Shown: positions 33,111 through 43,261, numbered from the stretch's first letter. The stretch: 64,000 bases of DNA from Bacillota bacterium (GCA_023401925.1 JAEXDA010000078.1:1-64000); one strand, 5' to 3'. Notes: generated by a model from the letters alone, not told the origin. Program-made: numbers and translations.

Positions 33111-34097
33111 TTACCACAAATGATGGACATCCTTTTTGATATAGTTCTCATAAATTTTTTTCACTTGGTCCATTTGTTGATCCGAAAGGGAAGAAAGGCC
33201 GGATGCCAAGACATTATCCTCTATTTGGAAAGGGTTGCTGGCACCGGGAATAATACAACTGACTTCATCAAACATCAGAATCCACCGTAATGCATACTGG
33301 GCCAGTTTACCGGTTTCTCCAAATACTGATTTTAATTCCTCGGCAGCTCTTATTCCCAGTTCAAAATTAACCCCGGAAAATGTTTCCCCTTTATCAAAAT
33401 GTTCCCCGTTCCGATTGAAAAAGCGGTGATCATCCTTTGCAAAAGTACTGTCAAGATTTAATTTACCCGTCAACAACCCGCTAGCCAAAGGAACTCTGAC
33501 GATCACACCCACATTTCTAGCTTTGGCCTCCTTAAAAAATTCTTCGCTTGGCTTCTGCCGGAATATATTAAAAATGATTTGAACGGACGAAACTCCCTGA
33601 TGTTTTATTGCAATCAGCGCTTCTTCAACCTTTTCCACGCTGACTCCATGATTTAAAATCTTACCCTCCTTTTTAAGCTCATCCAGAGAATCGTAAACTT
33701 CCTGTTTTCGATAAACTTCAGTCGGAGGGCAATGGAGTTGAATCAGATCTAAGGTCTCCAAATCCATATTCTTCAAGCTGTTATGAACAAAATTCCTGAT
33801 ATTTTCGCGATTATAACCCTCAGCATGATGAGGATTTAAACGGCGTCCGCATTTTGTGGCTACAAAGATTCGGTTACTCACTGATTTCAAAAATTCACCA
33901 ATGGCCTTCTCACTGAGTCCGTTATTGTATACATCAGCAGTGTCGAAAAAATTCACACCGAGATCCACTGCCTTTTTTAAGGTCTTTTCCGCCGTATCCG
34001 CATCAAATACCGAACCCCAGCGACCGCCAAGCTGCCAGGTTCCAAGGGATATTTCAGAGATTTTAAAACCGGTTTTTCCAAGCGTACGATAATTCAT
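33111..34097 (-). CDS. Aldo/keto reductase
   Basis: A 328-residue NADPH-dependent (beta/alpha)8-barrel reductase. The catalytic tetrad is visible: D52 and Y57 (FFDTADVY), K82 (VATKCGRR) and H122 (IQLHCPP). SLGTWQLGGRWG at the N-terminus and CIIPGASNPFQIEDN near the end fit the YajO/PhlB-like subfamily. Such enzymes detoxify aldehydes or reduce small carbonyls. Its stop lies 24 bp before the fabI start on the same strand, so the two may be cotranscribed. GGGTGATC-type sequence precedes the ATG. Confidence 0.92.
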   Translation of the reverse strand: MNYRTLGKTGFKISEISLGTWQLGGRWGSVFDADTAEKTLKKAVDLGVNFFDTADVYNNGLSEKAIGEFLKSVSNRIFVATKCGRRLNPHHAEGYNRENIRNFVHNSLKNMDLETLDLIQLHCPPTEVYRKQEVYDSLDELKKEGKILNHGVSVEKVEEALIAIKHQGVSSVQIIFNIFRQKPSEEFFKEAKARNVGVIVRVPLASGLLTGKLNLDSTFAKDDHRFFNRNGEHFDKGETFSGVNFELGIRAAEELKSVFGETGKLAQYALRWILMFDEVSCIIPGASNPFQIEDNVLASGLSSLSDQQMDQVKKIYENYIKKDVHHLW

Positions 34098-34924
34098 TCG
34101 ATCACCCCTGATTCTAATTTTGATAGATATTCTAGCCCCTCATACTTCTTGAATCCTTGTTTTAGAAATTCCGAATATTCATTTAAATTAACGAACACTA
34201 AGGCAGCAAGTAAGGTCATCAAATATCATCAATTAAGTGAATTATTAATATGATTATATATTAATATATATTATTTTTCAACCAGGTATTCGATCAATCT
34301 TTCTTTATGAACGGATTCATGCCGATCAGCTCGCTGATGGGGTGAGTCGATCACACCTTGATCTTCTCCACTCCCCGCCCAATCAAGGCCACCCAATATC
34401 CTCGCGCATATGCGCGCACAAGATCCCGTCCATCAGTGCCTGGCTATATATCAACTCATCCATGTTGCCTAAAACACTGTCTGAACCAGGATTTCACGGA
34501 TTAAACGGATGGGACGGATTTTTTTGTTGCTGCTAGGTACTTTCTTCTAAAAAACGTTACACTTGAGCTTAAAGTTTTCTCGTTTGGTTTGACGCCGTCT
34601 GCTTGCGTATTCGAGATCGCTGAAAGTTTGTTGTTTCATCGATTCTACCCTTAATTTTGATACCTTAATTATATGATATCTCGGAGTTGTGTTCCAGGCA
34701 AACCCATAAAAAGTTTCAATTAAATCAGTGGTTCCCTAGAGATTTATTCAAAATTGACTATCACTGATCACAGCATGAATATAACGAGGTAATTAACAAA
34801 TCTCCAATTTAATCCATACATTGCGGGTAGTTGCAGCTACGCTGGTATTGCCCCAGTTTGATAAAAAAATTGTCATGTCCTTTTTCAGAACATGGCAATC
34901 GTTTTAGATACCTGGTTTGTTAAA
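34098..34924. repeat. Gene-free region with dispersed repeats
   Basis: Contains the CTTCTCCACTCCCCGCCCAA block (34338-34415) and the TTGCCTAAAACACTGTCTGA / GGATT-type block (34464-34565) that also occur together at 15.6-16.0 kb and, in part, at 55.3 kb. The order is the same but the intervening XRE remnant is missing here. The remainder (34566-34924) shows no gene or repeat. Confidence 0.6.
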
Positions 34925-37570
34925 TTATAGCCAATTTTTGAAGTGTTTAATATATAACGTTTTAATAAGCTGAGTCAACATGCAATACGAAAGCAAAATT
35001 CCGACAAGCCAGAGGAAATAGGTTAACGGCAATGGCTGCAATCCGATGGAAGTCCCGAATGAAGTAAAGGGAATGCCAATGCCAATCGCCATAATGATTC
35101 CAGTGAGTAACAGTACAGGTGCGGCGGCCCGGCTTTGGATAAACGGTATCTTTTGGGTGCGAATCATATGCACGATTAATGTCTGAGATAACAACCCTTC
35201 AATAAACCAGCCCGATTGAAACAGGGATTGCATCGCAGGCGCGTTAGCCTTGAATACGTACCACATTACCAGGTAAGTGACAATATCGAAGATCGAACTA
35301 ATGGGACCGATGAATATCATAAACTTACTAATCCCCTTGGTGTCCCATTTTCTAGGGACTCTCAGGTACTCTTTATCCATGTGGTCCCAGGGAATTGACA
35401 CCTGGGAAAGGTCATAGCAAAGATTTTGGACCAGTAAATGAATGGGAAGCATCGGCAAGAACGGAAGAAAAGCACTAGCCGCCAGAACGCTAAACATATT
35501 TCCAAAGTTTGAGCTGGCCGTCATCTTGATATATTTGATGATGTTTCCAAAAGTGTTGCGCCCCAGAACCACGCCCTCTTCTAAAACCATTAAGTTCTTT
35601 TCGAGCAAGATGATATCCGCTGATTCTTTGGCGATATCCATGGCGGTATCCACTGAAATCCCGACATCGGCTTCCCGTAAAGCTGCCGCGTCATTAATAC
35701 CATCCCCTAAAAAACCGACCGTATGGCCTGCTTGTTGCAGCGCTTTAACAATTCTGGATTTTTGTAAGGGTGTCAATTTGGCGAAGACAGTCATCTTTTC
35801 CGCTGCTGACATCAATTCCTGATCCGTCATCCGCTCAACCTCCCTGCCAAGCAGGATTTCACTCACGGGCAGGCCCACTTCCCGGCAAATTTTCCGGGAA
35901 ACGAGATCGTTATCGCCAGTAAGAATCTTGACTTGAACCCCATGCTCCCGTAGAACCTTGATTGCCTGAGCCGCTGTTTCCTTTGGCGGGTCAAGGAAGC
36001 CGATATAGCCTATCAATACCATATTGCTTTCGTCTTTTACGTTAAAAACACCCGCTTTGGGAATCTTGTTCTTTTGAGCTACAGCCAAGACCCGCATCCC
36101 GTCGGTATTTAACTGTTTCACCAACTCCTTGGCTTCGCTGCGGATTTCGTCGGTCAATGGGACTACCTGTCCATTGTAGTCGGCATAACTACAAATCGCC
36201 AGCATTTCTTCCACCGCGCCTTTGGTGATCAGTTGTCTTTTTCCGTCACCATCCGTTAAGACCACCGACAATCTCCGTCTAGTAAAATCAAACGGGATCT
36301 CATCCACCTTGGTATAAGGGTTTTCAAGAGAAGTGAAACCTTTCCGGGTGCCAAATTCCAGAACCGCCCGATCCAACAGGTTCCGCAATCCGGTTTGAAA
36401 ATAACTATTCAAATAGGCGTGCCGCAATACCCGGTCGTCTTCATTACCGTGGATATCCAGATGACGTTCCAGGACGATTTTATCCAGGGTCAAAGTGCCG
36501 GTTTTATCGGTACAGAGAATATCCATCGCTCCAAAATTTTGAATGGCGTTCAGACGTTTGACCACCGTCTTGCGTTTCGCCATCAAAACGGCACCTTTAG
36601 CCAAATTGGCTGTAACGATCATCGGTAACATCTCCGGGGTGAGGCCTACCGCGACCGAAATCGCAAACAAAAAAGCCTCCAGCCAGTTATTTTTGGTAAC
36701 CCCGTTTATTACAAACACAATCGGTACCATCACCAACATGAAACGGATTAAAAGCCAGCTTACACTGTTGACTCCTTTTTCAAAGCTGGTTTGGGTACGT
36801 TGTCCGACCAACGATTTAGCCATCGAGCCCAAATAGGTCTCATTGCCGGTCGCAATGACAACTGCCTGTGCCAAACCATTCACTACGTTAGTTCCCAAGA
36901 AACAAATATTTTCCAATTCATCCAAATTTATTTGGAGATTTTGATTATCGTTTTGTTTAATTGTATCGTATTTTTCCACCGGCTCGGACTCTCCGGTGAG
37001 CGCCGATTGGCTCACGAATAAATCTTTGGAGGAGAGCACCCGGACATCGGCGGGAATCATATCCCCCGCCGCCAATTGAATAATATCCCCCGGTACCAGT
37101 TCCTCCATATCGATTTCCTGCATGCCGATCCCATTTCGGAGCACGGTGGCGGTAGTCCGAACTAGAGCTTTTAATTTCTCCGCTTCCTTATTAGAACGGT
37201 ATTCCTGAAAAAACCGCAGCATCCCGCTAACGGTAACCATCACCGCGATGACAATAACCGTTCTCCAACTTTGGTCTTCCGGAGTCGCCAGAATAACATC
37301 CATAACCAGGGAAATGCCGGCTAAAAAAATCAATACCATAATAAATGGATTAAAAAATGCCTGGATCAGCTGGATATACCAGGGAGTTTTCTTTTCATGG
37401 ACGATTTTATTAAGCCCAAAGGTTTCCAATCGGAGTTCCGCTTCTTCGGTGGATAAGCCTTCAGGTTTAACCTGCAATATGTTCAAAACACCCGTAGAGT
37501 CTTTCCGGGAAAAATCACTCATTTTTTCTAAAATCATTTGGTTCGTAAGGTTTTTCTTTTTATTTTTCAT
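34925..37570 (-). CDS. mgtA: Magnesium-translocating P-type ATPase
   Basis: An 881-residue P-type (P3B) ATPase that imports Mg2+. The actuator TGES motif is at 193-196, the membrane ion-binding motif GLTPEMLP at 309-316, the phosphorylated Asp in DKTGTL at 355, and the hinge GDGINDAAALREADVGI near the C-terminal third. About ten membrane segments are expected. The C-terminal LVQNLCYDLSQVSIPWDHMD is characteristic of MgtA/MgtB. The ATG follows a G6 run. Upstream on the same strand is the MgtE-N/CBS protein and its M-box riboswitch, so both probably respond to low Mg2+; whether the M-box also reaches this gene across a 450-bp gap is unclear. Confidence 0.95.
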   Translation of the reverse strand: MKNKKKNLTNQMILEKMSDFSRKDSTGVLNILQVKPEGLSTEEAELRLETFGLNKIVHEKKTPWYIQLIQAFFNPFIMVLIFLAGISLVMDVILATPEDQSWRTVIVIAVMVTVSGMLRFFQEYRSNKEAEKLKALVRTTATVLRNGIGMQEIDMEELVPGDIIQLAAGDMIPADVRVLSSKDLFVSQSALTGESEPVEKYDTIKQNDNQNLQINLDELENICFLGTNVVNGLAQAVVIATGNETYLGSMAKSLVGQRTQTSFEKGVNSVSWLLIRFMLVMVPIVFVINGVTKNNWLEAFLFAISVAVGLTPEMLPMIVTANLAKGAVLMAKRKTVVKRLNAIQNFGAMDILCTDKTGTLTLDKIVLERHLDIHGNEDDRVLRHAYLNSYFQTGLRNLLDRAVLEFGTRKGFTSLENPYTKVDEIPFDFTRRRLSVVLTDGDGKRQLITKGAVEEMLAICSYADYNGQVVPLTDEIRSEAKELVKQLNTDGMRVLAVAQKNKIPKAGVFNVKDESNMVLIGYIGFLDPPKETAAQAIKVLREHGVQVKILTGDNDLVSRKICREVGLPVSEILLGREVERMTDQELMSAAEKMTVFAKLTPLQKSRIVKALQQAGHTVGFLGDGINDAAALREADVGISVDTAMDIAKESADIILLEKNLMVLEEGVVLGRNTFGNIIKYIKMTASSNFGNMFSVLAASAFLPFLPMLPIHLLVQNLCYDLSQVSIPWDHMDKEYLRVPRKWDTKGISKFMIFIGPISSIFDIVTYLVMWYVFKANAPAMQSLFQSGWFIEGLLSQTLIVHMIRTQKIPFIQSRAAAPVLLLTGIIMAIGIGIPFTSFGTSIGLQPLPLTYFLWLVGILLSYCMLTQLIKTLYIKHFKNWL

Positions 37571-38020
37571 GTTGATTACCCCCCTGACATTATGCTCATT
37601 TTAAAATACTCTCCACTATACTTTCAGCCAAAACCCAGACCCTGGCATCTTTCAGGAATGCAGGAGCCGTTAGCCGCTTCACTCCTAAATGGACTAAAGC
37701 GCTATTCAGTGATTCGATAAACTTATGCAACTTTGAAGGGCTTTGGATGAATGCAAATACATAAAAAAGATCGGATTATTAGGTTGCTGGTTTGAAAAAA
37801 TTGTATTCAGTATGAGCGGGGATAGATAATGGGGGTAATGGTGATTATCAAACATAGTATCCTACATTATCAGCAACCCGGGATACTGAAAGCCGAATTT
37901 CAGATCAATGCCACGATAATAATCAGAGCATTGAGAATGACTACTGTCAGTTTCCATCAGCCTCGCCTGCCTTTTCAGTCATATTTTTCAACAAAAACCA
38001 TCTATCATTAGGTTGCCCCT
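37571..38020. other. Intergenic region before mgtA
   Basis: No supported gene. One minus-strand frame ending at 37596 reads HLGVKRLTAPAFLKDARVWV and stays open for about 60 codons, but has only a TTG start with no ribosome site, so it may be a gene remnant or chance. No second M-box is visible. Confidence 0.4.
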
Positions 38021-39262
38021 TTAAACTCTTCTTTTCTTCGATTTTAATAGTTCAACCAAATCGTTAATAATCACAATCCCGAGCATAATCCCTTCTTTAT
38101 TTATGACCGGTAGGGCCAGTAAGTTGTATTTGGTGATAACTTCGATTAGGGAATCGATCTTGTCTTCATCAAAGGCAAAGATTATTTTTTCATCCATGAT
38201 CTGATGCAGATGAGTTTCCGGAGCTGCCACAACTAAATCTCGTAACGAGAGGACGGCGAGTAATCGATCTTGATAATCCACCATATACAGATAATAAATG
38301 GTATCCGATTCCGGTTTGAGGCGGCGCAGCTCCACAATGGTCTCTTCAACAGTCAGGTTTTCATTCAATGAAATATAATCGGTGGACATTAAACTCCCGA
38401 CAGTATCTTCAGGATATTCCATCAACTCGCGAACTTCTTGGGAAGTTTCTTTATCCATTTCCTGGAGTAGTTCTTCCGCTCGTTCTTCCTTCAACTCGTC
38501 CAATATATCAGCGGCCTCATCAGCAGGCATCTTTTCTAAAACATCCGCCGCTTTCTCGACCGACAATTGATTTAAGATGTGAGACTGGGCATCCGTCTCC
38601 ATCTCTTCCAGGACATCCGCAGCGCGCTCATTATCTAAGGAATTGAAAATCGCCGTACTGGTTCTGATATCCAAATCCTCGATGATATCCGCCAAATCGG
38701 AAGGATGGAGCGTATTCAGCTTCGAAGAAGAAATGGAAAGCTTCAAGTTTTCTAAAGGAGGTACAAAGGCTTCCATATTACTCCAGAGAATATATTGGGC
38801 GGAAATCGGTTTACCGAATAATTTCGGGAAATTTTTTAACAGTTTCGCTACGTCAAACCGCCGCACTAAGCCTCCCATTCCGACATCAACAGCTACCACA
38901 TATAAGCCGCTGGGAATAGCCGACATCCGGATATCATTAACCCGGACTATCTTTTTCCCGTCGATATCGACGATTTGTTTATCCAGAATATGCTTTTTAA
39001 GAAAAATGGCATTTGACGGGAGCTCAATCAGAACTTCATTATTGCAAACAATATTGATTCGGTTATTGTTTTTTGATAGAGTAAATTGGCTCCAATCCAA
39101 TGTTTTAATTATATTGTTGCATTTTACTTGGCAGGCGATAACTTTCGGCGGTTCTTCATTGGTACATATAATCTCTTTGAGGAACCCAAACAACCTGCCA
39201 TCCGGGCTCAGTATTTTGATATTCAGAACTTGGCTAAAGTAATAATTATGAATCGAAGTCAT
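38021..39262 (-). CDS. MgtE N-domain/CBS-pair protein without a membrane domain
   Basis: A 413-residue cytoplasmic protein. Residues about 1-160 carry PRC-barrel-like segments (ILSPDGRLFGFLKEII; SGLYVVAVDVGMGGLVRRFD). Residues about 170-290 form the MgtE N-terminal Mg2+-sensing superhelix (LHPSDLADIIEDLD, EKAADVLEKMPADEAADILD), and two CBS repeats end the protein. The MgtE transmembrane channel domain is absent. This domain order is known in bacteria and is thought to sense Mg2+, but its partner is not known. Start fixed at ATG 39262 behind AAAGGAGGACGA. It is preceded by an M-box and a terminator hairpin and lies upstream of mgtA. Confidence 0.88.
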   Translation of the reverse strand: MTSIHNYYFSQVLNIKILSPDGRLFGFLKEIICTNEEPPKVIACQVKCNNIIKTLDWSQFTLSKNNNRINIVCNNEVLIELPSNAIFLKKHILDKQIVDIDGKKIVRVNDIRMSAIPSGLYVVAVDVGMGGLVRRFDVAKLLKNFPKLFGKPISAQYILWSNMEAFVPPLENLKLSISSSKLNTLHPSDLADIIEDLDIRTSTAIFNSLDNERAADVLEEMETDAQSHILNQLSVEKAADVLEKMPADEAADILDELKEERAEELLQEMDKETSQEVRELMEYPEDTVGSLMSTDYISLNENLTVEETIVELRRLKPESDTIYYLYMVDYQDRLLAVLSLRDLVVAAPETHLHQIMDEKIIFAFDEDKIDSLIEVITKYNLLALPVINKEGIMLGIVIINDLVELLKSKKRRV

Positions 39263-39285
39263 GAGTATCGTCCTCCTTTGGTTGA

Positions 39286-39339
39286 AATAAAAATTCCTCG
39301 CCTTCTTGGCATTGATTCCAACCAATGCCGAAAGCGAGG
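39286..39339 (-). terminator. Hairpin with U-run just before the MgtE-N/CBS gene
   Basis: On the minus strand CCTCGC...TCGGCATTG pairs with CAATGCC...GCGAGG and is followed by AATTTTTATTT, 24-54 bp before the start codon. It would terminate transcription from the M-box leader unless prevented. Confidence 0.7.
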
Positions 39340-39589
39340 AACGTAAAGTAAGGAAATCTCAATAAAAATGCATAGACCAGGTTAACTACAAATGTTGGCT
39401 GGTTTATAGACACTTTTTTGATGGTGGGTGCAGCATGGTTGGCTTATTCTATGAATTAACATATTGCTACTATGGTCGCCGTCCATTCAGTACCACCACC
39501 TTTGTTTTTTTATCGCCAAACAAAAAAGAAACCTTGACAGTCGATTCGGCTGGAGGTCTCCTTCGTTGCTTACATGCTAACCCGGTGGC

Positions 39590-39774
39590 CTCCTTCTCGT
39601 TGAGTTTTGGCACAATACACCTTGAGTTTTATATGGCTTAAATTTAGGTTCAAGCCATATTACTCAGCCACATTAGATACACCTTAATCCGGTTGAACCT
39701 GTTTACCCATTGGAGTCTTTGGACCTTTTTGGGCAGTGGCGTTTGTTTGTATTGGAGCCTCACCTAACAAGGAG
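39590..39774 (-). promoter_or_regulatory. M-box (ykoK leader) magnesium riboswitch
   Basis: The minus strand carries the conserved M-box core in order: GTTAGGTGAGGCTCC (39767-39753), ACGCCACTGCCCAAAAA, GTCCAAAGACTCCAATGGGT, then an AAGGTG and a distal ATATGGCTTGAACC/AAGCCATAT stem. The outer P1 helix is CTCCTTGTT with AACGAGAAGGAG. This RNA folds when Mg2+ is bound and shuts off Mg2+ uptake genes. It lies about 330 nt before the MgtE-N/CBS gene. The leader between has a T-rich run at 39517-39530 and the hairpin at 39286-39339 as possible termination points. Confidence 0.92.
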
Positions 39775-39789
39775 TTTTCCTGATATTTT

Positions 39790-40032
39790 CTATTTCAGAA
39801 TATGACGAACAATCAGCTTTGTCAATGTTAGGCTTGTTAATTTTTGATTAAGAATATTTTTTACCAGATGATCATTTAAAGAGCTTTCAGTCTTTAACAC
39901 CAATGGCGCCAACAGTCTTTCCCAAATTAACATGACGAGCTTGGTTAAGATCCAGCCGGTGGTTGAACATGCTAAAAACCAAAGGAATCTTTCCCGAAAA
40001 GGTAAAGCATAAAGTAATTCTAAATTGAACAT
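39790..40032 (-). CDS. Small membrane protein of unknown function
   Basis: An 80-residue protein from ATG 40032 behind CGGGGGATTTC; an upstream in-frame ATG at 40104 has no ribosome site. One clear membrane helix spans about residues 16-40 (FLWFLACSTTGWILTKLVML), followed by a basic tail (NILNQKLTSLTLTKLIVRHI). It sits between the YtaF gene and the M-box on the same strand. I do not recognise a family. Confidence 0.5.
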   Translation of the reverse strand: MFNLELLYALPFRERFLWFLACSTTGWILTKLVMLIWERLLAPLVLKTESSLNDHLVKNILNQKLTSLTLTKLIVRHILK

Positions 40033-40110
40033 GAAATCCCCCGTCCCGTAATTCTTGAGAAGGGTAATTTCAAGCAATATTAAAAGAATCCTGCTAAAAA
40101 GCAATAAATT

Positions 40111-40719
40111 CTAGAGTAATTCGTAAATGCCCAGTAACAAAAGAAGGATTCCCGCTGCAATATTAGCTTTATTTCCTAACCAATGGGAACCGTAACGTTC
40201 ACCAAGCCAGGTTCCTATCCAGATGGTCAGGAAACTAAAGAAGGCCATCATCAAAGCTGAAATAAGGGAATCCAGTTTCCATAACCCGGCGGTAAAGCCA
40301 TTGGTAAAGGCGTTAACCGATAAGGCAAAACCTAAAACAATCGACTCTTGCCAGCTAATTACGGCGGAATGATCCCGATCGGCTTCTTCCGGGTTACTTA
40401 AAAGCTCCAAAAAGGGAAGGTGTGCCTTGGCGGAGTCTGCTTGGGAATGGAAAGTTAATTTTTGGGGGAACATGATCCAGATGGCGACTCCGATTAAAAG
40501 CACCGCCCCAATATCGTTAGCCACGGAATCATTAAAAAAACGAGCAATGCTTTTTCCGAAAAATACCGAAATAATTCCCAACAGAAAAGCAGTAACAGCA
40601 ATGACTAAATTAGATAGGGCGGGCACTTTAATCCGTCTAACGCCATAGGCCACTCCGACAGCAAGATTATCCAAATTGGCAGCTAGACTCAAAATAAGCA
40701 GATGAAAAAGGGAGTTCAT
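40111..40719 (-). CDS. ytaF: Sporulation membrane protein YtaF (MntP-like)
   Basis: A 202-residue integral membrane protein with about six helices and the two LDN/VNAFTNG motifs of the MntP/YtaF family: SLAANLDNLAVGVAYGVRRI at the N-terminus and GFALSVNAFTNGFTAGLW in the second half. MntP relatives export Mn2+; YtaF is annotated as a sporulation membrane protein in Bacillus and Clostridia. The poorly hydrophobic central loop (residues about 90-120, acidic and His-containing) is usual. Its presence is one reason to think the host forms spores. It is divergent from the TVP38 gene. Confidence 0.88.
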   Translation of the reverse strand: MNSLFHLLILSLAANLDNLAVGVAYGVRRIKVPALSNLVIAVTAFLLGIISVFFGKSIARFFNDSVANDIGAVLLIGVAIWIMFPQKLTFHSQADSAKAHLPFLELLSNPEEADRDHSAVISWQESIVLGFALSVNAFTNGFTAGLWKLDSLISALMMAFFSFLTIWIGTWLGERYGSHWLGNKANIAAGILLLLLGIYELL

Positions 40720-40948
40720 TTTTTCTCCTATGATCGGGATTTTGTCTATACTATGAGCCCAGGCTGTAGATAGTGACTTTCCGCCAAATCAAGCCGTAAT
40801 GAAGCTATTAACAGTTCTTGGCATAAGTTTGATAAGATTATTTCATCTTATTTTAATTAAATGACTGATGAAAAGGGATTTCTTTACTGATGTTTAATAT
40901 AACAAAGTATTGTAGGGATAAACAGGGCTAACAAAAATGGGGTAGAAA

Positions 40949-41665
40949 ATGAAGAAACCGAAAAAAGTTCCCATCAAGTTTAATTTGTTATTATTGATTT
41001 TATTTATCGCATTAATGACTTATCTTACCGTAAAATTTGCCCCGCATATTACTTATCTTTTCCAAAAGCCGGATAGATTTAGGGATTTGCTTGCTTCTTA
41101 TGGCCCCGTCAGTATCCCGGTCTTTGTTTTTTTCCAAATAATGCAGGTGGTAATTGCCGCAATTCCGGGTGAACTGGTTCAATTGGCAGGTGGTTATGTA
41201 TACGGGACTATCTTTGGAACTATTTATTCCACCATCGGGATTCTTTTAGGAACAGTAATTGCTTTTTATATCTCCCGGATACTTGGATTTACCCTGGTAA
41301 AAAATTTTGTTCCCCAAAAGAATTTGGAGAAGTTTACTTTTCTGATTAACAGTCCGAAATCAGAAATAATGATGTTCCTGTTATTCTTAATTCCGGGAAT
41401 CCCGAAAGACACTTTGGTTTATCTTGCAGGGTTTACTCCCATAAAACCGAGGCTATTTTTTGCAATCTGTACAATTGGGAGGCTTCCCGGTATTCTTGCT
41501 TCTTCGTTTATAGGAGCACATATTCAGGAGCGGGATTATTTGCCGGTGCTTGTCGTTTCGGTGATTGCTTGTGTATTTTTTGTAATCGGCCTGGTAAAAA
41601 AGGAGGCAATCGTTAACAAATTAAGTTATCTGTTGCATCCAAAACAGCCTCCGCCAAAAGATTAA
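40949..41665 (+). CDS. TVP38/TMEM64-family membrane protein (DedA-like VTT domain)
   Basis: A 238-residue protein with six hydrophobic segments. The VTT/SNARE-associated core is visible: IPGELVQLAGGYVYGTIFGT, LGTVIAFYISRILGF and FLIPGIPKDTLVYLAGFTPI (the conserved FxPGxPK). Bacterial members are linked to lipid scrambling or undecaprenyl phosphate recycling and stress survival. The start is supported by ATG with GGGGTAGAAA upstream. A small hairpin with T6 follows at 41671-41693. No operon partner. Confidence 0.88.
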   Translation: MKKPKKVPIKFNLLLLILFIALMTYLTVKFAPHITYLFQKPDRFRDLLASYGPVSIPVFVFFQIMQVVIAAIPGELVQLAGGYVYGTIFGTIYSTIGILLGTVIAFYISRILGFTLVKNFVPQKNLEKFTFLINSPKSEIMMFLLFLIPGIPKDTLVYLAGFTPIKPRLFFAICTIGRLPGILASSFIGAHIQERDYLPVLVVSVIACVFFVIGLVKKEAIVNKLSYLLHPKQPPPKD

Positions 41666-41750
41666 GTATGTTCACTGATGAACGCTTTTTTGGTTGCTGA
41701 ATTTGCAATGGGACATTTTACTAGTTTATGAGGCAGATGTTTGTTCCACT

Positions 41751-43010
41751 TCAGCGAAAAAACTGACCTTCCGCTGAATGGCTGTGAAGAATCCGCTTGA
41801 TATTTAATTTTCGGAGTATATTCCATCCTTTTATGGAATAATCAAAAACATGATCCATGTTTAATACACCCGCACCTTGTAAATTCGGTTCCAGCCCCAG
41901 ATCCTTGGCATTTTTCTTGAATAAGGCTTTGATCTGATCGGGTTTGATTGACGGGCGTTGTTGGACGATTTGAGCTGTAGCCCCGGAAACCATCGCTGTT
42001 GACATTGAAGTACCGGTTAGGCTATGATATCCTCCGCCAGGCAATAAGGAAGTAATCTTTGTCCCCGGAGCCAGCAAATCCGGTTTCACGAGGTTATCAA
42101 GGGTAGGTCCCCGGCTGGAAGACTGATGGAGTTGACCGCCAGTCGCGCTCAGCCCAAGCCGGTCGTTAAGATTGCCAACGGTAATGGTCCGGAGATTGAT
42201 GCCCGGGGAATTGATGGTACCGGATTCAGGTCCTTCATTTCCCGCCGCGCAACAGACCACGATCCCGCGTTGCCAGGCAACGGTGACGGCCCGGCATAAA
42301 GGGTCCGCCCTATAGGATTCCTGAGCCTTGGAGCCCATTGAAAGATTAATGATCCTGATCTGAAGCGTGTCAAGCTTACCCAAACACCACTCGATCCCGG
42401 AAATTACCGTGGAGATTAAACCGCCCCCATCCTGATTCAAAACCTTGACGCCAACGAGACGAGCTTCGGGAGCCATTCCTTTATACTTACCGTTTGAAGA
42501 GTTGCCGTTTCCGGCAATGATCCCGGCGAGGTGGGTTCCATGCCCGTTATCATCATAAGGCGACTTCTTTTGATTGACCAGGTCGGCCCAGGCCACAATC
42601 CGGTTATCGGGGGCCGTTAAATCATGATGAGGGTAGATGCCGGTGTCCAGGATGGCCACAGTGATGTTTTTTCCGGTAAAGCCCCATTCTTGGACCCGGT
42701 TCCCTCCCACGGTCGGAACCGCTATATTAAGCACCGTATGTACCCGGGCGTCATGCCAGATTTTTTTTACATGACGTAAGCCGGCTAATTCCTCCAATGC
42801 GGCAAAGGGGAGCTCCGTGACCAATAGGGGGATTAGACCGATTTCATAATAGACCTTCCCCTGATTGGCCTCGATAATGGAACTGACGTTATCGTTGCGC
42901 CGTTTGGCTATTTCGACCATAAAGCGGTGCTTATCTTCGGGTTTTTTAGAAAATCCCGGCGCTTTCAGTACGTTGGACAGTTTGGATACCCATTTTGTCT
43001 TCCCAAGCAT
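41751..43010 (-). CDS. Subtilisin-family (S8) serine protease
   Basis: About 419 residues. A short I9-like propeptide region precedes the catalytic domain with the triad Asp (VAILDTGIYPHHD), His (DDNGHGTHLAGIIAG) and Ser (LTGTSMSTAMVSG), and the oxyanion Asn in CCAAGNEGP. It is close in layout to AprX-type peptidases. I see no signal peptide, consistent with AprX-like proteins being non-classical or cytoplasmic; a start at 43076 would add 22 residues but has no better site. The C-terminal tail after VLNMDHVF (about 45 residues, basic) is unlike the catalytic core. It is alone, convergent with the TVP38 gene. Confidence 0.9.
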   Translation of the reverse strand: MLGKTKWVSKLSNVLKAPGFSKKPEDKHRFMVEIAKRRNDNVSSIIEANQGKVYYEIGLIPLLVTELPFAALEELAGLRHVKKIWHDARVHTVLNIAVPTVGGNRVQEWGFTGKNITVAILDTGIYPHHDLTAPDNRIVAWADLVNQKKSPYDDNGHGTHLAGIIAGNGNSSNGKYKGMAPEARLVGVKVLNQDGGGLISTVISGIEWCLGKLDTLQIRIINLSMGSKAQESYRADPLCRAVTVAWQRGIVVCCAAGNEGPESGTINSPGINLRTITVGNLNDRLGLSATGGQLHQSSSRGPTLDNLVKPDLLAPGTKITSLLPGGGYHSLTGTSMSTAMVSGATAQIVQQRPSIKPDQIKALFKKNAKDLGLEPNLQGAGVLNMDHVFDYSIKGWNILRKLNIKRILHSHSAEGQFFR

Positions 43011-43261
43011 TTGATTCCCACCCGTCATATTGGTTTCATGCCCAAATAACTGTTTGTTATGGGATATTATATACATTCATTCAACCCAATGTGAAACTAC
43101 CCTAACTTTTCCCCTCACTGGGCAAGATTTTTATGTTTGGCCCCATTTTTCCATCCCTGTTTTTAACTTTCTTGCCTTTGAAAATCACTTTTTTTATGGG
43201 TCGGTATTTGTTACAATTAAAAGCGATAACAAACTATATTCCACCTGGAGTGAAACGGCTG

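Noticed and set aside
37596..37780. Open minus-strand frame of about 60 codons before mgtA (HLGVKRLTAPAFLKDARVWV)
   Set aside because: No ATG/GTG start and no ribosome site; only a TTG. Kept as a note in the intergenic entry, not called a gene.
37571..38020. A second M-box before mgtA
   Set aside because: The conserved GGTGAGGCTCC and GTCCAAAGAC cores are absent.
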